DNA of 64,000 nt from Oscillatoria salina IIICB1 (GTDB lineage Bacteria > Cyanobacteriota > Cyanobacteriia > Cyanobacteriales > SIO1D9), in contig NZ_JAAHBQ010000010.1 of NCBI RefSeq assembly GCF_020144665.1, positions 1 through 64,000 on the forward strand, in the 5' to 3' direction. The translations under genes were made by a program, and so were the position numbers. Under the pieces are notes generated by a model. It did not search any database. It saw nothing but the letters and a program-made list of their open reading frames with translations, and was not told the DNA's origin. This document shows, piece by piece, positions 57,088 through 64,000 of the stretch (the stretch's first letter is position 1; each line of letters opens with the position of its first letter).

Positions 57088-58176
57088 ATGGAAATAGGTG
57101 TACCAAAAGAAACCAAAGACCAAGAATTTCGAGTTGGTTTGAGTCCCGACAGCGTACGGCTGCTGTGCGACAAAAATCATACCGTGTTTGTGGAAAAGAA
57201 TGCTGGTACTGGTGCTGGTTTTACCGACGAAGATTATGAAAAAGCGGGAGCGAAAATTGTCTCCGATGCAGCAACAGCTTGGAACCGAGAACTGGTAGTA
57301 AAAGTTAAGGAACCACTACCAGAAGAATATCAGTATTTGCAAAAAGAGCAACTATTGTTTACTTATCTACATTTAGCCGCTAGTCACAGTTTAACCAAAG
57401 CGTTACTCGATTCGGGGGTAAGTGCGATCGCCTATGAAACAGTTGAACTTCCTGATGGTAGACTTCCTTTACTGACACCTATGAGTATTATCGCGGGAAG
57501 GCTCTCCGTACAGTTTGGCGCAAGGTATTTGGAACGTCAACAAGGAGGAAGAGGCGTTTTACTTGGCGGTATTCCTGGAGTTCGTTCTGGTAAAGTAGTA
57601 ATCTTAGGTGGCGGTGTTGTCGGTACGGAAGCAGCCCGAATTGCTGTGGGAATGGGTGCTACAGTACAAATTATCGATATTAATGTTGAGCGACTGGCTT
57701 ATCTAGAAACTATCTTTGGTTCGAGAGTAGAATTGCTTTATAGCTCTCCTTTATTAATCGAGCAATTAGTTCCGGAAGCAGATTTATTGGTAGGTGCGGT
57801 ATTAGTAGTAGGTCGTCGCGCACCAATTTTAGTTCCTCGTTCTCTAGTTAAACAAATGCGTCCCGGTGCAGTCATAATTGACGTAGCTGTAGATCAAGGT
57901 GGTTGTGTGGAAACCTTACGCACCACATCTCACACTAATCCTACTTACGTTGAAGAAGAAGTAATTCACTTCGGTGTTCCGAATATGCCCGGAGCAGTTC
58001 CTTGGACGGCAACACAGGCTTTAAATAATAGTACCTTGCCTTACGTGCTTAAACTAGCTAATCTTGGTTTAAAAGCCTTAGAGCGAGATGCTGCTTTAGC
58101 TGGAGGCTTAAACGTGAAAAACCATTTGCTTATTCATCCGGCAGTACAAGAAGTATTTCCCGATTTAGTCGAGTAG
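57088..58176 (+). CDS. ald: Alanine dehydrogenase
   Basis: This 362-residue enzyme interconverts L-alanine and pyruvate plus ammonia using NAD. The [20 protein letters not shown] start is diagnostic; the catalytic Lys is in [10 protein letters not shown] (about 75) and the His in YLHLAASH (about 96). The NAD-binding [17 protein letters not shown] is near 170-185, followed by the loop with the adenine-binding Asp (IIDINVERL). Length and motifs match cyanobacterial and bacillar enzymes. A possible GAGAGCG site precedes the ATG. It is a single-gene unit, possibly followed by the lipoprotein gene. Confidence 0.95.
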   Translation: MEIGVPKETKDQEFRVGLSPDSVRLLCDKNHTVFVEKNAGTGAGFTDEDYEKAGAKIVSDAATAWNRELVVKVKEPLPEEYQYLQKEQLLFTYLHLAASHSLTKALLDSGVSAIAYETVELPDGRLPLLTPMSIIAGRLSVQFGARYLERQQGGRGVLLGGIPGVRSGKVVILGGGVVGTEAARIAVGMGATVQIIDINVERLAYLETIFGSRVELLYSSPLLIEQLVPEADLLVGAVLVVGRRAPILVPRSLVKQMRPGAVIIDVAVDQGGCVETLRTTSHTNPTYVEEEVIHFGVPNMPGAVPWTATQALNNSTLPYVLKLANLGLKALERDAALAGGLNVKNHLLIHPAVQEVFPDLVE

Positions 58177-58212
58177 ATTGGATAAAGTGCGATCGCGTAA
58201 GGAGCATTTCTC

Positions 58213-58827
58213 GTGAACTCAATTCTATCTCGCTTCTCCACCTCTATTTTATCCGCAGGACTACTCTTCGGAATTGTCGCTTGTTCTAATCAATCTACCT
58301 TAAGCGAACCCACAAATACTAATCCTCCCGCAACTCCTGACACCACTCTCGCACAAACACCCTTAGAACCACTATTACTTTACTGGAGTGTTGCCAGAGA
58401 AGACAATCTTTCTACCGCTACCAGCGTCGGTGAATATTCAGCCAAAGACGCTGGTTATGTCTTTGCGCGAGTCGAAGGCTGCGTTTTTCCCACTCAGCAA
58501 CCAGGGACAGTGCCACTGAAATTATATTGGCATCCAGGCAGAGAAGACAACTTTACCACAGCCACCCCACTCGGCGAACAAACTGCTGCTGATGTCGGTT
58601 ATCTCTTTGCGCGAGTCGAAGGCTATGTTTTTCCCACTCAACAACCAGGAACAGTACCACTGAAATTATACTGGCATCCACAGCGAGAAGATAACTTTAC
58701 CACAGCTACCCTTCTCGGCGAACAAACTGCTGCTGACGTGGGTTATCTCTTTGCGCGAGTCGAAGGCTATGTTTTTCCAGCTTCTCAATGCGAACAAAAT
58801 TCAAATCCTCGCATTCAAAGAATCTAA
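58213..58827 (+). CDS. Lipoprotein with three DUF5648-like repeats
   Basis: The GTG at 58213 gives a 204-residue protein with a lipoprotein signal (SAGLLFGIVAC, lipid Cys near 24), then an unstructured Pro/Thr linker. Three units of about 45 residues follow, each with LLYWSVAREDNLSTAT or LYWHPGREDNFTTAT and ending YLFARVEGYVFP. The second and third are almost identical, even at the DNA level. The pattern resembles DUF5648 repeats, which are thought to bind surface glycans, though this is family-level knowledge. The start lies in a spacer with a HIP1 site 36 bp after ald. Confidence 0.8.
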   Translation: MNSILSRFSTSILSAGLLFGIVACSNQSTLSEPTNTNPPATPDTTLAQTPLEPLLLYWSVAREDNLSTATSVGEYSAKDAGYVFARVEGCVFPTQQPGTVPLKLYWHPGREDNFTTATPLGEQTAADVGYLFARVEGYVFPTQQPGTVPLKLYWHPQREDNFTTATLLGEQTAADVGYLFARVEGYVFPASQCEQNSNPRIQRI

Positions 58828-58898
58828 AAACTTGTCTCAAATCAGCGATAATTAACCATTATGAAAAACTAGCCATCTACAATATTAAATCATTTTCG

Positions 58899-58936
58899 TA
58901 GTGCGGGCAGGATGCCCGCTATCTAACTAATTAACC
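58899..58936. repeat. Hairpin repeat GCGGGCAGGATGCCCGC, second copy
   Basis: The reverse-oriented counterpart of the repeat at 24962: TAGTGCGGGCAGGATGCCCGC then ATCTAACTAATTAACC. The stem is more perfect in this copy. It lies between the lipoprotein and the convergent CRR6 gene, where it may terminate both. Confidence 0.7.
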
Positions 58937-58952
58937 AAATTTAATCTTGATA

Positions 58953-59429
58953 TTATTTAATCATCTCAAAAAAGCTATCTTCAAGCTCATAACCTAAAGT
59001 TTGAGCCATTGATTGCAACTTCGATTTACTACTAATATTTTGCCCTTGTAACCAATCACTAAACACAAAGATTTTCTTCATCACAAAAATTTCTAAAGCC
59101 TCTGGATTATATTGAATACCTTCGGTGCGATGAAACTGATGCGGAACCAACATTGCTGCATAGCGATAAAGTTCCCCAGATTTCCAATCTAACAGAAAAG
59201 GTAGCCAAGGATAACGAGCATCAAGACGCACAAACCATAACCTTACTTCTGGTACTTCCGATATTTCTCTGGGGTCAGTTTCATCCATCTCATATTCGAT
59301 TTTAAAGTTAATTTGCTGTTCATATTTAGCAATTTCACCTGCTTGCGATATTTTTTCGACCTCATTTTCCACAGGCGATAAATCTAAGTTATTGATGTTG
59401 TCAGTATTGACAGTAATTGTAATTGTCAT
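58953..59429 (-). CDS. CRR6-family NdhI maturation factor
   Basis: The 158-residue protein is recognised as CRR6, needed for assembly of the NdhI subunit of the NDH-1 complex that drives cyclic electron flow. The diagnostic core is complete: DPREISEVPEVRLWFVRLDA, YPWLPFLLDWKSGELYRYAA, MLVPHQFHRTEGIQYNPEAL and SMAQTLGYELEDSFFEM. It has no transit peptide, as expected in a cyanobacterium. No ndh gene is nearby. The name crr6 is used in plants, so I give no symbol. Confidence 0.88.
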   Translation of the reverse strand: MTITITVNTDNINNLDLSPVENEVEKISQAGEIAKYEQQINFKIEYEMDETDPREISEVPEVRLWFVRLDARYPWLPFLLDWKSGELYRYAAMLVPHQFHRTEGIQYNPEALEIFVMKKIFVFSDWLQGQNISSKSKLQSMAQTLGYELEDSFFEMIK

Positions 59430-59490
59430 TCTCTTCTACTCTTTACTAATTTGAGCTAACTTTTAAGTTTTACTGTCTTTTATTGTACAC

Positions 59491-59715
59491 TTAATTTTTA
59501 TCTATATTATGGATGACATTAGTCATCATTCGGAGAGGCTTGTTTAGATCACAACCTAACCTTTGCAGAACTTGAGTCGGTAATACTGTAGAACTTGAGC
59601 CAGTATCTACCAGTAATTTAAGAAAAAGTGGCGAATTTTTATTCCGTCTCACTGCTACTCGACAAAAAAGTAAGTTCCCCTTTCTTTCCCAAGAATAAAC
59701 TCTTTTCCGACTCAT
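59491..59715 (-). pseudogene. Truncated retropepsin-like aspartic protease
   Basis: From the ATG at 59715 the frame has 74 codons: MSRKRVYSWERKGNLLFCRV and the aspartic protease motif LLVDTGSSSTVLPTQVLQRL (Asp-Thr-Gly). Intact cyanobacterial members run to about 120-130 residues, with a second hydrophobic-Gly strand that is lost here; the frame stops after MMTNVIHNIDKN. It could be a short real protein but its C-terminal half, needed for the fold, is absent. It lies 10 bp downstream of the small gene at 59726 with which such proteases are usually paired. Confidence 0.6.
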
Positions 59716-59725
59716 AAAATAAAGC

Positions 59726-59938
59726 CTAAATTTTGGGAATTTGACCCACATACTCAATCGCTAAAGGTTGCTCTTCTAGAGTTTCAAGAGCTTTGTAAAC
59801 CTCATCTCGATTAGGAGAGTGAACTAACACTTCTCCTTTAATTACTTGCAATTCCTCATTCACTTCTTTTGGTGCAATTAATAGCCATTCACCATCATAG
59901 CGATGCTGCATTTCTGCAAACGTCATAATTTCTGACAT
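59726..59938 (-). CDS. Small protein paired with the retropepsin-like gene
   Basis: The chosen start is the ATG at 59938 (MSEIMTFAEMQHRYDG), giving 70 residues; ATG 59944 would add two. It has a YDGEWLLIAP segment and a charged helix NRDEVYKALETLEEQPL. Position and size match small proteins encoded just upstream of retropepsin-like genes in cyanobacteria, probably its partner. No domain is recognised. An inactivated copy of the whole gene lies 958 bp upstream on the strand (60684-60896). Confidence 0.65.
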   Translation of the reverse strand: MSEIMTFAEMQHRYDGEWLLIAPKEVNEELQVIKGEVLVHSPNRDEVYKALETLEEQPLAIEYVGQIPKI

Positions 59939-59940
59939 CT

Positions 59941-60240
59941 TCATCCTTTGTCTAAACGATGTTCATATAATACTAATCCTTGTTGAAAAGATTCATGAGT
60001 TTGGGGAATCACCCTAATAGTAGAATTATTGAGAATATCTTGAACGAATACTAGAGTCCGTCTTCGCATCCCCTGTCCATAGCTAGAAAGAAAATTTAAT
60101 ACTTCGGTTAATACCTCATCAGTAGTAATCACTTGAACTTTGTCAAGAGTGCTAGTGAAAAGGATAACACGCTGATGCTAATCATCTTTTTGATTAATTA
60201 AAGCTATCCAATAAAATGTATCTGCAAAAATGAGTTTCAC
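59941..60240 (-). pseudogene. PIN-domain (VapC-like) toxin, decayed
   Basis: Reading from the GTG at 60240: VKLIFADTFYWIALINQKDD, then an in-frame TAG (60178-60180), then HQRVILFTSTLDKVQVITTD, EVLTEVLNFLSSY, SFQQGLVLYEHRLDKG and a stop. The first Asp and Glu of the PIN active site (FADTFYW and DEVLTEV) are visible, but the later Asp residues (normally in SLTDCIS) are lost because the gene is cut after RLDKG. The toxin has both a nonsense codon and a truncated end. The GTG overlaps the upstream antitoxin's TGA, as in an intact TA operon. The TGA is shared with the ATG of the next gene. Confidence 0.75.
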
Positions 60241-60539
60241 TGTTCTTTTTTGGTAGCTTGATAAAGATAAAGATCGTGTTGAGTAGCCGCATCAGCAGGA
60301 AGCTGATTGATTTCTTCTTCTGTCATATCTTCCGTGAATTTAGTTACCATTTTTAGAATAGACTGACCTGTTTTTTCGCTTTCGGTTGGTTGATTTAGAT
60401 GATGCTGAACGAATTGCTTAAGCTGGGTAAAGACAACATCTAATGAGTCATTTTCAAACTTATCTTCTGATAGATCGGGACAAGAAGCAAGATAGCCTGA
60501 TTCACTCTTTTCAATCACTACGTTAACTTTTTCTGACAT
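60237..60539 (-). CDS. Antitoxin-like partner of the PIN toxin
   Basis: The start at ATG 60539 (MSEKVNVVIEKSESGYLASC) lies behind GAGGAA; the longer frame from 60584 adds 15 residues. The 100-residue protein has a HicB-like beta strand (GYLASCPDLSEDKFENDSLD) and a DNA-binding-like C-terminal half with MTKFTEDMTEEEINQLP-type helices. It overlaps the toxin GTG by GTGA. With the toxin destroyed, the antitoxin may be kept only by accident. Its family assignment is moderate; TA function is inferred from the pairing. Confidence 0.65.
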   Translation of the reverse strand: MSEKVNVVIEKSESGYLASCPDLSEDKFENDSLDVVFTQLKQFVQHHLNQPTESEKTGQSILKMVTKFTEDMTEEEINQLPADAATQHDLYLYQATKKEQ

Positions 60540-60650
60540 TTTGATTTCCTCTAAGTCTTTAATTTGGATGAAATTTTTAATCATACTATCATTTTAGTCG
60601 TCCTCTAGGTTTAGCTGATCGATTTCTCACGGTAAGTTATCCGGTTTTAT

Positions 60651-60900
60651 GAATAAACTCTTTTCCGACTCATAAAATAAAGCCTAAATTTTGGGAATTT
60701 GACCCACATACTCAATCGCTAAAGGTTGCTCTTCTAGAGTTTCAAGAGCTTTGTAAACCTCATCGCGATTAGGAGAGTGAACTAACACTTCTCCTTTAAT
60801 TACTTACAATTCCTCATTCACTTCTTTTGGTGCAATTAATAACCATTCGCCATCATAGCGATGCTGCATTTCTGCAAAGGATATAATTTCTGACATCTTC
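60651..60900 (-). pseudogene. Duplicate of the retropepsin-partner gene with nonsense mutation
   Basis: A 250-bp copy of 59693-59944 with few changes. The counterpart of the 70-codon gene would lie at 60684-60896, but a C-to-T change on the coding strand turns CAA into TAA (60804-60806), in the middle of the gene. The copy also holds the start of the protease (MSRKRVYS) and then breaks into unrelated DNA. The PIN/antitoxin genes lie between the two copies. Confidence 0.8.
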
Positions 60901-60969
60901 TTTTGTCCCATTATGGTTAACTTTTTGCAAGAGGAGATATAATATTAAAATTACCTAATTATAGAGACG

Positions 60970-61248
60970 ATGAATACTCCTTTTGTTTTACCTATTCCAC
61001 CTAAACTTCAAACCTTACCCGGTAGCTTACCCATCGAGGGAGCAATTAGGATTGAACTGAGGGAAGGAATCCCTATTTTTCAAGCCTCCAGTGTGGTGCA
61101 AAATCGCATTGAGCAATTACTTGATAAACAGCAAGATACTTCTTTGACTTTAGAAGAAGAAAAGGAGTTAGATGCTTACGAAGAAATTGACGATTATCTT
61201 AGCTTTGTCAATCGTATGATTCGGAATGTTTGTTTAACCCAAAGTTAA
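60970..61248 (+). CDS. Conserved small acidic protein
   Basis: The 92-residue protein has LPGSLPIEGAIRIELREGIP near the start and EEKELDAYEEIDDYLSFVNR near the C-terminus. From memory this is a cyanobacterial family that is often followed by an HNH-endonuclease gene; here no such partner is present. It may be the antitoxin-like half of a broken pair. Start at ATG 60970, without a strong ribosome binding site. Confidence 0.65.
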   Translation: MNTPFVLPIPPKLQTLPGSLPIEGAIRIELREGIPIFQASSVVQNRIEQLLDKQQDTSLTLEEEKELDAYEEIDDYLSFVNRMIRNVCLTQS

Positions 61249-61283
61249 GCAAATCTCTTATAATTTTACAGTAAATAGATAAA

Positions 61284-61526
61284 TTAAACTTCATTTCCTA
61301 GCTTTTCTATGACTTCTCCAGCTACGATTTTATAACCCCAATTTGGATTATTTTTCGCTAACTGGTTGGCTGCGTCATACTCTCCTAATAAGCACAATTC
61401 TACTAACTGTTGATAACCTTGTTCTTTTTCTTGCTGTAATCTGTTTTCTAAGAGTTTTTGGCGTTGGCTAGGTGAGGGAGTAACTCGTTGTTTAGCTAAA
61501 GGGTCGATTTCGCTTATTTTTTTCAT
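61284..61526 (-). CDS. Small protein sharing a C-terminal motif with its upstream gene
   Basis: The start at ATG 61526 (MKKISEIDPLAKQRVTPSPS) gives 80 residues; the longer frame from 61571 adds 15 that overlap the upstream gene. It has a coiled segment (RQKLLENRLQQEKEQGYQQL) and ends with AKNNPNWGYKIVAGEVIEKL. A similar AENPQWGYIIVDSETIAEL closes the upstream protein. The shared end suggests that the two proteins compete for, or bind, the same partner. Function unknown. Confidence 0.65.
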   Translation of the reverse strand: MKKISEIDPLAKQRVTPSPSQRQKLLENRLQQEKEQGYQQLVELCLLGEYDAANQLAKNNPNWGYKIVAGEVIEKLGNEV

Positions 61527-61536
61527 TTGACTAAGT

Positions 61537-62814
61537 TTAAAAAGGAAGTTCTGCGATTGTTTCACTATCAACTATTATATATCCCCATTGGGGATTTTCA
61601 GCAATTTGTTTGGCAACTATTTGGCGACCTAAAGGAGTTTTGTAAGCTTTTTGGAGAGATTCTAGACTGGGAATCTCTGGTTGTTTAGTAACTTTTATAT
61701 CGGGAGGTGATGTTTCTGGAAGCGCGGCAGATTGGGACTCAGAGAGGGAATGCTGGGAGTCAATTGCAGCTAATTTCTTCATCACACTCTCTTTGGTAAC
61801 TTCAGAGTTGGCTGTGAATGAAGGTGGAAGATATGGATTGGATACTCCCATTTTTTTCGCTTGCATTGCTTCTTCAGCAAGGCGATCGCATTTCCGCAAA
61901 AAACCTGACCACAAATCTTGTCCTAAAACAGGATTTCTTAAGTCAGACCGCGCTTTAGAAACTGCTGCTTCTAATGGTTCTCCTTTGTGGATATAATATT
62001 GAATTCTTTCTTCTTCAAAGGCTGGATAAGGTATTCCTGGTTCTATTTCCCAATCTCGCTGGATTTTCTCGCTTTCTCCTAAGTTTTTACCTTGAATGAA
62101 ATCATCCCATAAAGGCGATTTAATTCCTTTAGTCATGCTGTCGATAACTTTGAAAACGCAGCCAGAAGGATTATTAAGTCCCTTTTCTTTGAAGTATTCG
62201 AGTAAAGCTGCTTGAAAAGCTTCAAATTGTTCTTGCGTTTCCCAAGGTCCGCTAAACTGATAGTGAGGTGAAACTTGGACAGAAATGGGTTGACGAGAGT
62301 TACCAAAGTATTTATCAGTTTTAACTTTTTTGACTCTAGAATTAGGCTGAAATGTATCTTTCACTACTTCTACAGGTTGAGTTTTTGCGGTAGAATGAGA
62401 CTGATTGATAGAAGAATTTTTTTCTATGTCAAGAGTAGAATTACTTAAATTATTTTTAACAGAATCTTGGTTAAATAATAACTTAGAAAAACTGGTAAAT
62501 CTTTGTTCGAGAGCGTCCAAATCTAGGTAAAATTCCAGTGAATCGTTGGTAGTAGTAATTGAACGCTCCTTGAGTAGCGATCGCTGACGCAGTTGTTGAC
62601 GAGCAAATTCTTGTTCCCGTCGCGAAAGTCCGGTTTCCATTTCAATTTCTTGGGAGGAAAAACTCAGCCATTCCTCAGTTTGATTTTCAAATAACTGCTG
62701 ATTTATCAAATAAGCTAAAAAAATTGCTGCACTCGCGCCACCAGTAACTTTCGCTAACTTAGGATAGTAAACTACGGGAATGCCTAAATTTTGCCACAAT
62801 TGTCTTAATTTCAT
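61537..62814 (-). CDS. HTH-containing protein of unknown function
   Basis: The true start is most likely ATG 62814 (MKLRQLWQNLGIPVVYYPKL); the frame from 63000 would translate the AACTGATA and GGGGAAGAGG repeats upstream. The 425-residue protein opens with a winged-helix-like segment (TGGASAAIFLAYLINQQLF, WLSFSSQEIEMETGLSRREQ) typical of replication-related regulators. A low-complexity Ser/Asn-rich linker and a second folded region follow (WETQEQFEAFQAALLEYFKE, GVFKVID-like). It ends with NPQWGYIIVDSE. It may bind DNA or regulate plasmid-like replication; this is inference. Ten bp downstream begins the small gene with the same end motif. Confidence 0.75.
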   Translation of the reverse strand: MKLRQLWQNLGIPVVYYPKLAKVTGGASAAIFLAYLINQQLFENQTEEWLSFSSQEIEMETGLSRREQEFARQQLRQRSLLKERSITTTNDSLEFYLDLDALEQRFTSFSKLLFNQDSVKNNLSNSTLDIEKNSSINQSHSTAKTQPVEVVKDTFQPNSRVKKVKTDKYFGNSRQPISVQVSPHYQFSGPWETQEQFEAFQAALLEYFKEKGLNNPSGCVFKVIDSMTKGIKSPLWDDFIQGKNLGESEKIQRDWEIEPGIPYPAFEEERIQYYIHKGEPLEAAVSKARSDLRNPVLGQDLWSGFLRKCDRLAEEAMQAKKMGVSNPYLPPSFTANSEVTKESVMKKLAAIDSQHSLSESQSAALPETSPPDIKVTKQPEIPSLESLQKAYKTPLGRQIVAKQIAENPQWGYIIVDSETIAELPF

Positions 62815-63000
62815 GGTTGAGGGTTGGTGATTGGGGATTGGTGACTGGGGATTGGGGATTGGGGGACAAGGGAGAGGGGGAAGAGGGGGAAGAGGGGGAA
62901 GAGGGGGAGGATAAACTGGTAACTGATAACTGATAACTGATAACTGGTAACTGATAACTGGTAACTGATAACTGATAACTGATAACTGATAACTGGACAT
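62815..63000. repeat. GGGGATTGG and AACTGATAACTGATA repeat block
   Basis: GGGATTGGTGACTGGGG units at about 62825-62865, GGGGGAAGA units (62870-62910), and AACTGGTAACTGATAACTG units (62912-62995). This is the largest tandem array in the window. Translated, it forms the false N-terminus (SYQLSVISYQLPV) of the longest ORF. Confidence 0.8.
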
Positions 63001-63158
63001 TTGCCAGTTACTTAAGCTAAAGTGGTAATGAGTTTGAATTAGTTAAACAAGTCGCGGCGGTTCCTTCGACTCTCCAAAGTTTTAAGCAAAAAGTATTCAA
63101 GTCGCCAAAATAGGAGGCTTGAGTGCGATCGCGGAAAATAGGAGAAAAGGAACAAATC

Positions 63159-63635
63159 ATGAGTAATGTAAAAAATAACCAAACAGCCTCAACTATGCAA
63201 GATCGAGGGGCATTCAACAAACCAATTAGCTCATTAGAAGACGCTCTCAATCGGTGTCAAGAGCTTGGGATGCGTGTAAGTCGCCAACGTCGTTATATAC
63301 TCGAACTGTTGTGGGAAGTACAAGAACACCTTTCAGCGAGGGAGATATACGATCGCTTAAATCAACGAGGTAAAGATATCGGTCACACTTCGGTATATCA
63401 AAATTTAGAGGCGCTCTCAAGTCAAGGAATTATTGAAAGTGTGGAGCGTTGTGATGGGAGGTTGTATGGTAACATTAGCGATTCCCACAGCCACGTGAAT
63501 TGTTTGGATACTAACCAAATTATAGATGTTTACGTGGAACTGCCGAAAGATCTGCTCGAGGAAATCGAGGAGAGGACAGGAGTAAAAATCGTTGATTATC
63601 GGATTGATTTTTACGGAAGGAAAAAGGAAGGCTAA
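63159..63635 (+). CDS. Fur-family transcriptional regulator
   Basis: The ATG at 63159 (MSNVKNNQTAST) follows AAAAGGA, giving 158 residues; the longer frame uses an ATG 36 bp upstream. The HTH is clear (GMRVSRQRRYILELLWEVQE, LSAREIYDRL, IGHTSVYQNLEALSSQGII). A possible metal site is present in SDSHSHVNCLDTNQI, but the two CxxC structural zinc motifs of many Fur proteins are missing (only one Cys is near the site). It may be a FurB/Zur- or PerR-like protein; I cannot decide from sequence alone. No regulated gene is adjacent. Confidence 0.85.
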   Translation: MSNVKNNQTASTMQDRGAFNKPISSLEDALNRCQELGMRVSRQRRYILELLWEVQEHLSAREIYDRLNQRGKDIGHTSVYQNLEALSSQGIIESVERCDGRLYGNISDSHSHVNCLDTNQIIDVYVELPKDLLEEIEERTGVKIVDYRIDFYGRKKEG

Positions 63636-63694
63636 GGAAATAATCTTGGCGATCGCTCTTTGCTCTTTTTGATCTTGGCGATCGCTCTTTGATC

Positions 63695-64000
63695 TTAAGG
63701 GGGATAATCTTGGTGGGGTGGGTCGGGTGCGGCGATTGTCTCGTCTTGGCTATTTACCGGGGAGTGAGGTGCAAAGGGCGAGTAGCTCTGTTGCTGTTGA
63801 GGAGGATAATCTTGGTGAGGTGGGTTGGGTGCGGCGATTGTCTCGTCTTGGCTATTTGCCTGAGAGTGACGAGAAAAGGTTTCATCCCAGGCGTTAGGTA
63901 AGATAGGTTCTCCTTCCACGCTTTCAATTTGGGCGGCAAAGTAGGTTTCGCTGAGTTGATTTTGTTGTGGGCTTTGAGGGCGTACGCTGAGGGCTAGAGT
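63695..64000 (-). CDS. C-terminal part of a Pro/Gln-rich protein (5' end beyond window)
   Basis: This frame runs from the right edge to TAA at 63695. The visible 101 codons start TLALSVRPQSPQQNQLSETY and contain two near-identical copies of NSQDETIAAPxPPHQDYPP, separated by a QQQQSYSPFAP stretch. The DNA of these repeats is also nearly the same, so the repeat is recent. The tail is flexible and low in complexity. The globular domain lies outside the window, so no function is proposed. It converges on the Fur gene. Confidence 0.6.
   Translation of the reverse strand, partial: TLALSVRPQSPQQNQLSETYFAAQIESVEGEPILPNAWDETFSRHSQANSQDETIAAPNPPHQDYPPQQQQSYSPFAPHSPVNSQDETIAAPDPPHQDYPP

Noticed and set aside
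62815..63000. Possible CRISPR array or coding region in the direct repeats
   Set aside because: The units are 7-10 bp tandem repeats without unique spacers of constant length. The apparent peptide is a translation of the repeats, and no cas gene is present.

Overview
The window is chromosomal DNA from a cyanobacterium, most likely a filamentous or otherwise large-genome species. Evidence: HIP1 octamers (GCGATCGC and one-base variants) occur in almost every gene; there are oxygenic-photosynthesis genes (the magnesium chelatase H subunit chlH, the lumenal photosystem II lipoprotein PsbQ, a high-light-inducible protein, and a CRR6-type NDH-1 maturation factor); aconitase is of the AcnB type; and many cyanobacterium-only families are present (DUF3288, DUF6887/DUF6888, XisH/XisI, Uma2/DUF820). 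Short direct repeats of the GGGGATT / AGTCCCC and AACTGATAACTGATA types lie in many intergenic regions. No rRNA, tRNA or CRISPR array was seen.

Layout. 0-5.7 kb: three minus-strand genes: a REC-GAF regulator cut by the window edge, an AAA-like ATPase fused to a long uncharacterised C-terminal region, and a LuxR-type HTH / TIR-like / AAA-like protein. 6.5-9.5 kb: a membrane histidine kinase overlapping a REC-GAF-adenylate cyclase gene, resembling a cyanobacterial CyaC cut into two proteins. 11-15.3 kb: a very large REC/PAS/GAF histidine kinase. 15.3-25 kb: mixed housekeeping and orphan genes (FAD oxidoreductase, PsbQ, an alpha/beta-hydrolase-fold protein, DCC-family protein, SLH-domain protein, an Hsp70-WD40 fusion), plus an MNT/HepT toxin-antitoxin locus destroyed by an internal deletion and by an IS200/IS605-like element. 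25.2-27.9 kb: acnB with a clear terminator.

27.9-34 kb is an accessory region. It holds two tandem XisH-XisI pairs (an 829-bp duplication), two Uma2 genes, a chimeric gene remnant, a truncated Ser/Thr kinase, a DUF6888/DUF6887 pair and a toxin/immunity-like cassette with a duplicated toxin tail. 34-39.7 kb: chlH and, divergently, a LpxB-like glycosyltransferase. 39.7-53.6 kb: a run of minus-strand signalling genes in two sets, MASE1 hybrid kinase / REC kinase / REC-GGDEF-EAL, and Cache-HAMP hybrid kinase / REC-PAS-GGDEF-EAL. This implies linked phosphorelay and cyclic-di-GMP signalling, while the adenylate cyclase at 8-9.5 kb adds cAMP.

53.9-58.8 kb: DUF3288, a secreted WD40 propeller, a heavy-metal MerR regulator, a small membrane protein, an HLIP, alanine dehydrogenase and a repeat-containing lipoprotein. 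58.9-63 kb: CRR6, then a second small accessory patch (truncated retropepsin, a decayed PIN toxin with its antitoxin, a 250-bp direct repeat), and a two-gene unit of unknown function with an HTH-like N-terminus. A Fur-family regulator and the 3' part of an unknown gene close the window.

Start sites were often moved inward from the longest ORF because the apparent N-terminal extensions are translated intergenic repeats or lack a ribosome binding site. All family names come from recognition of sequence motifs; no database search was run.
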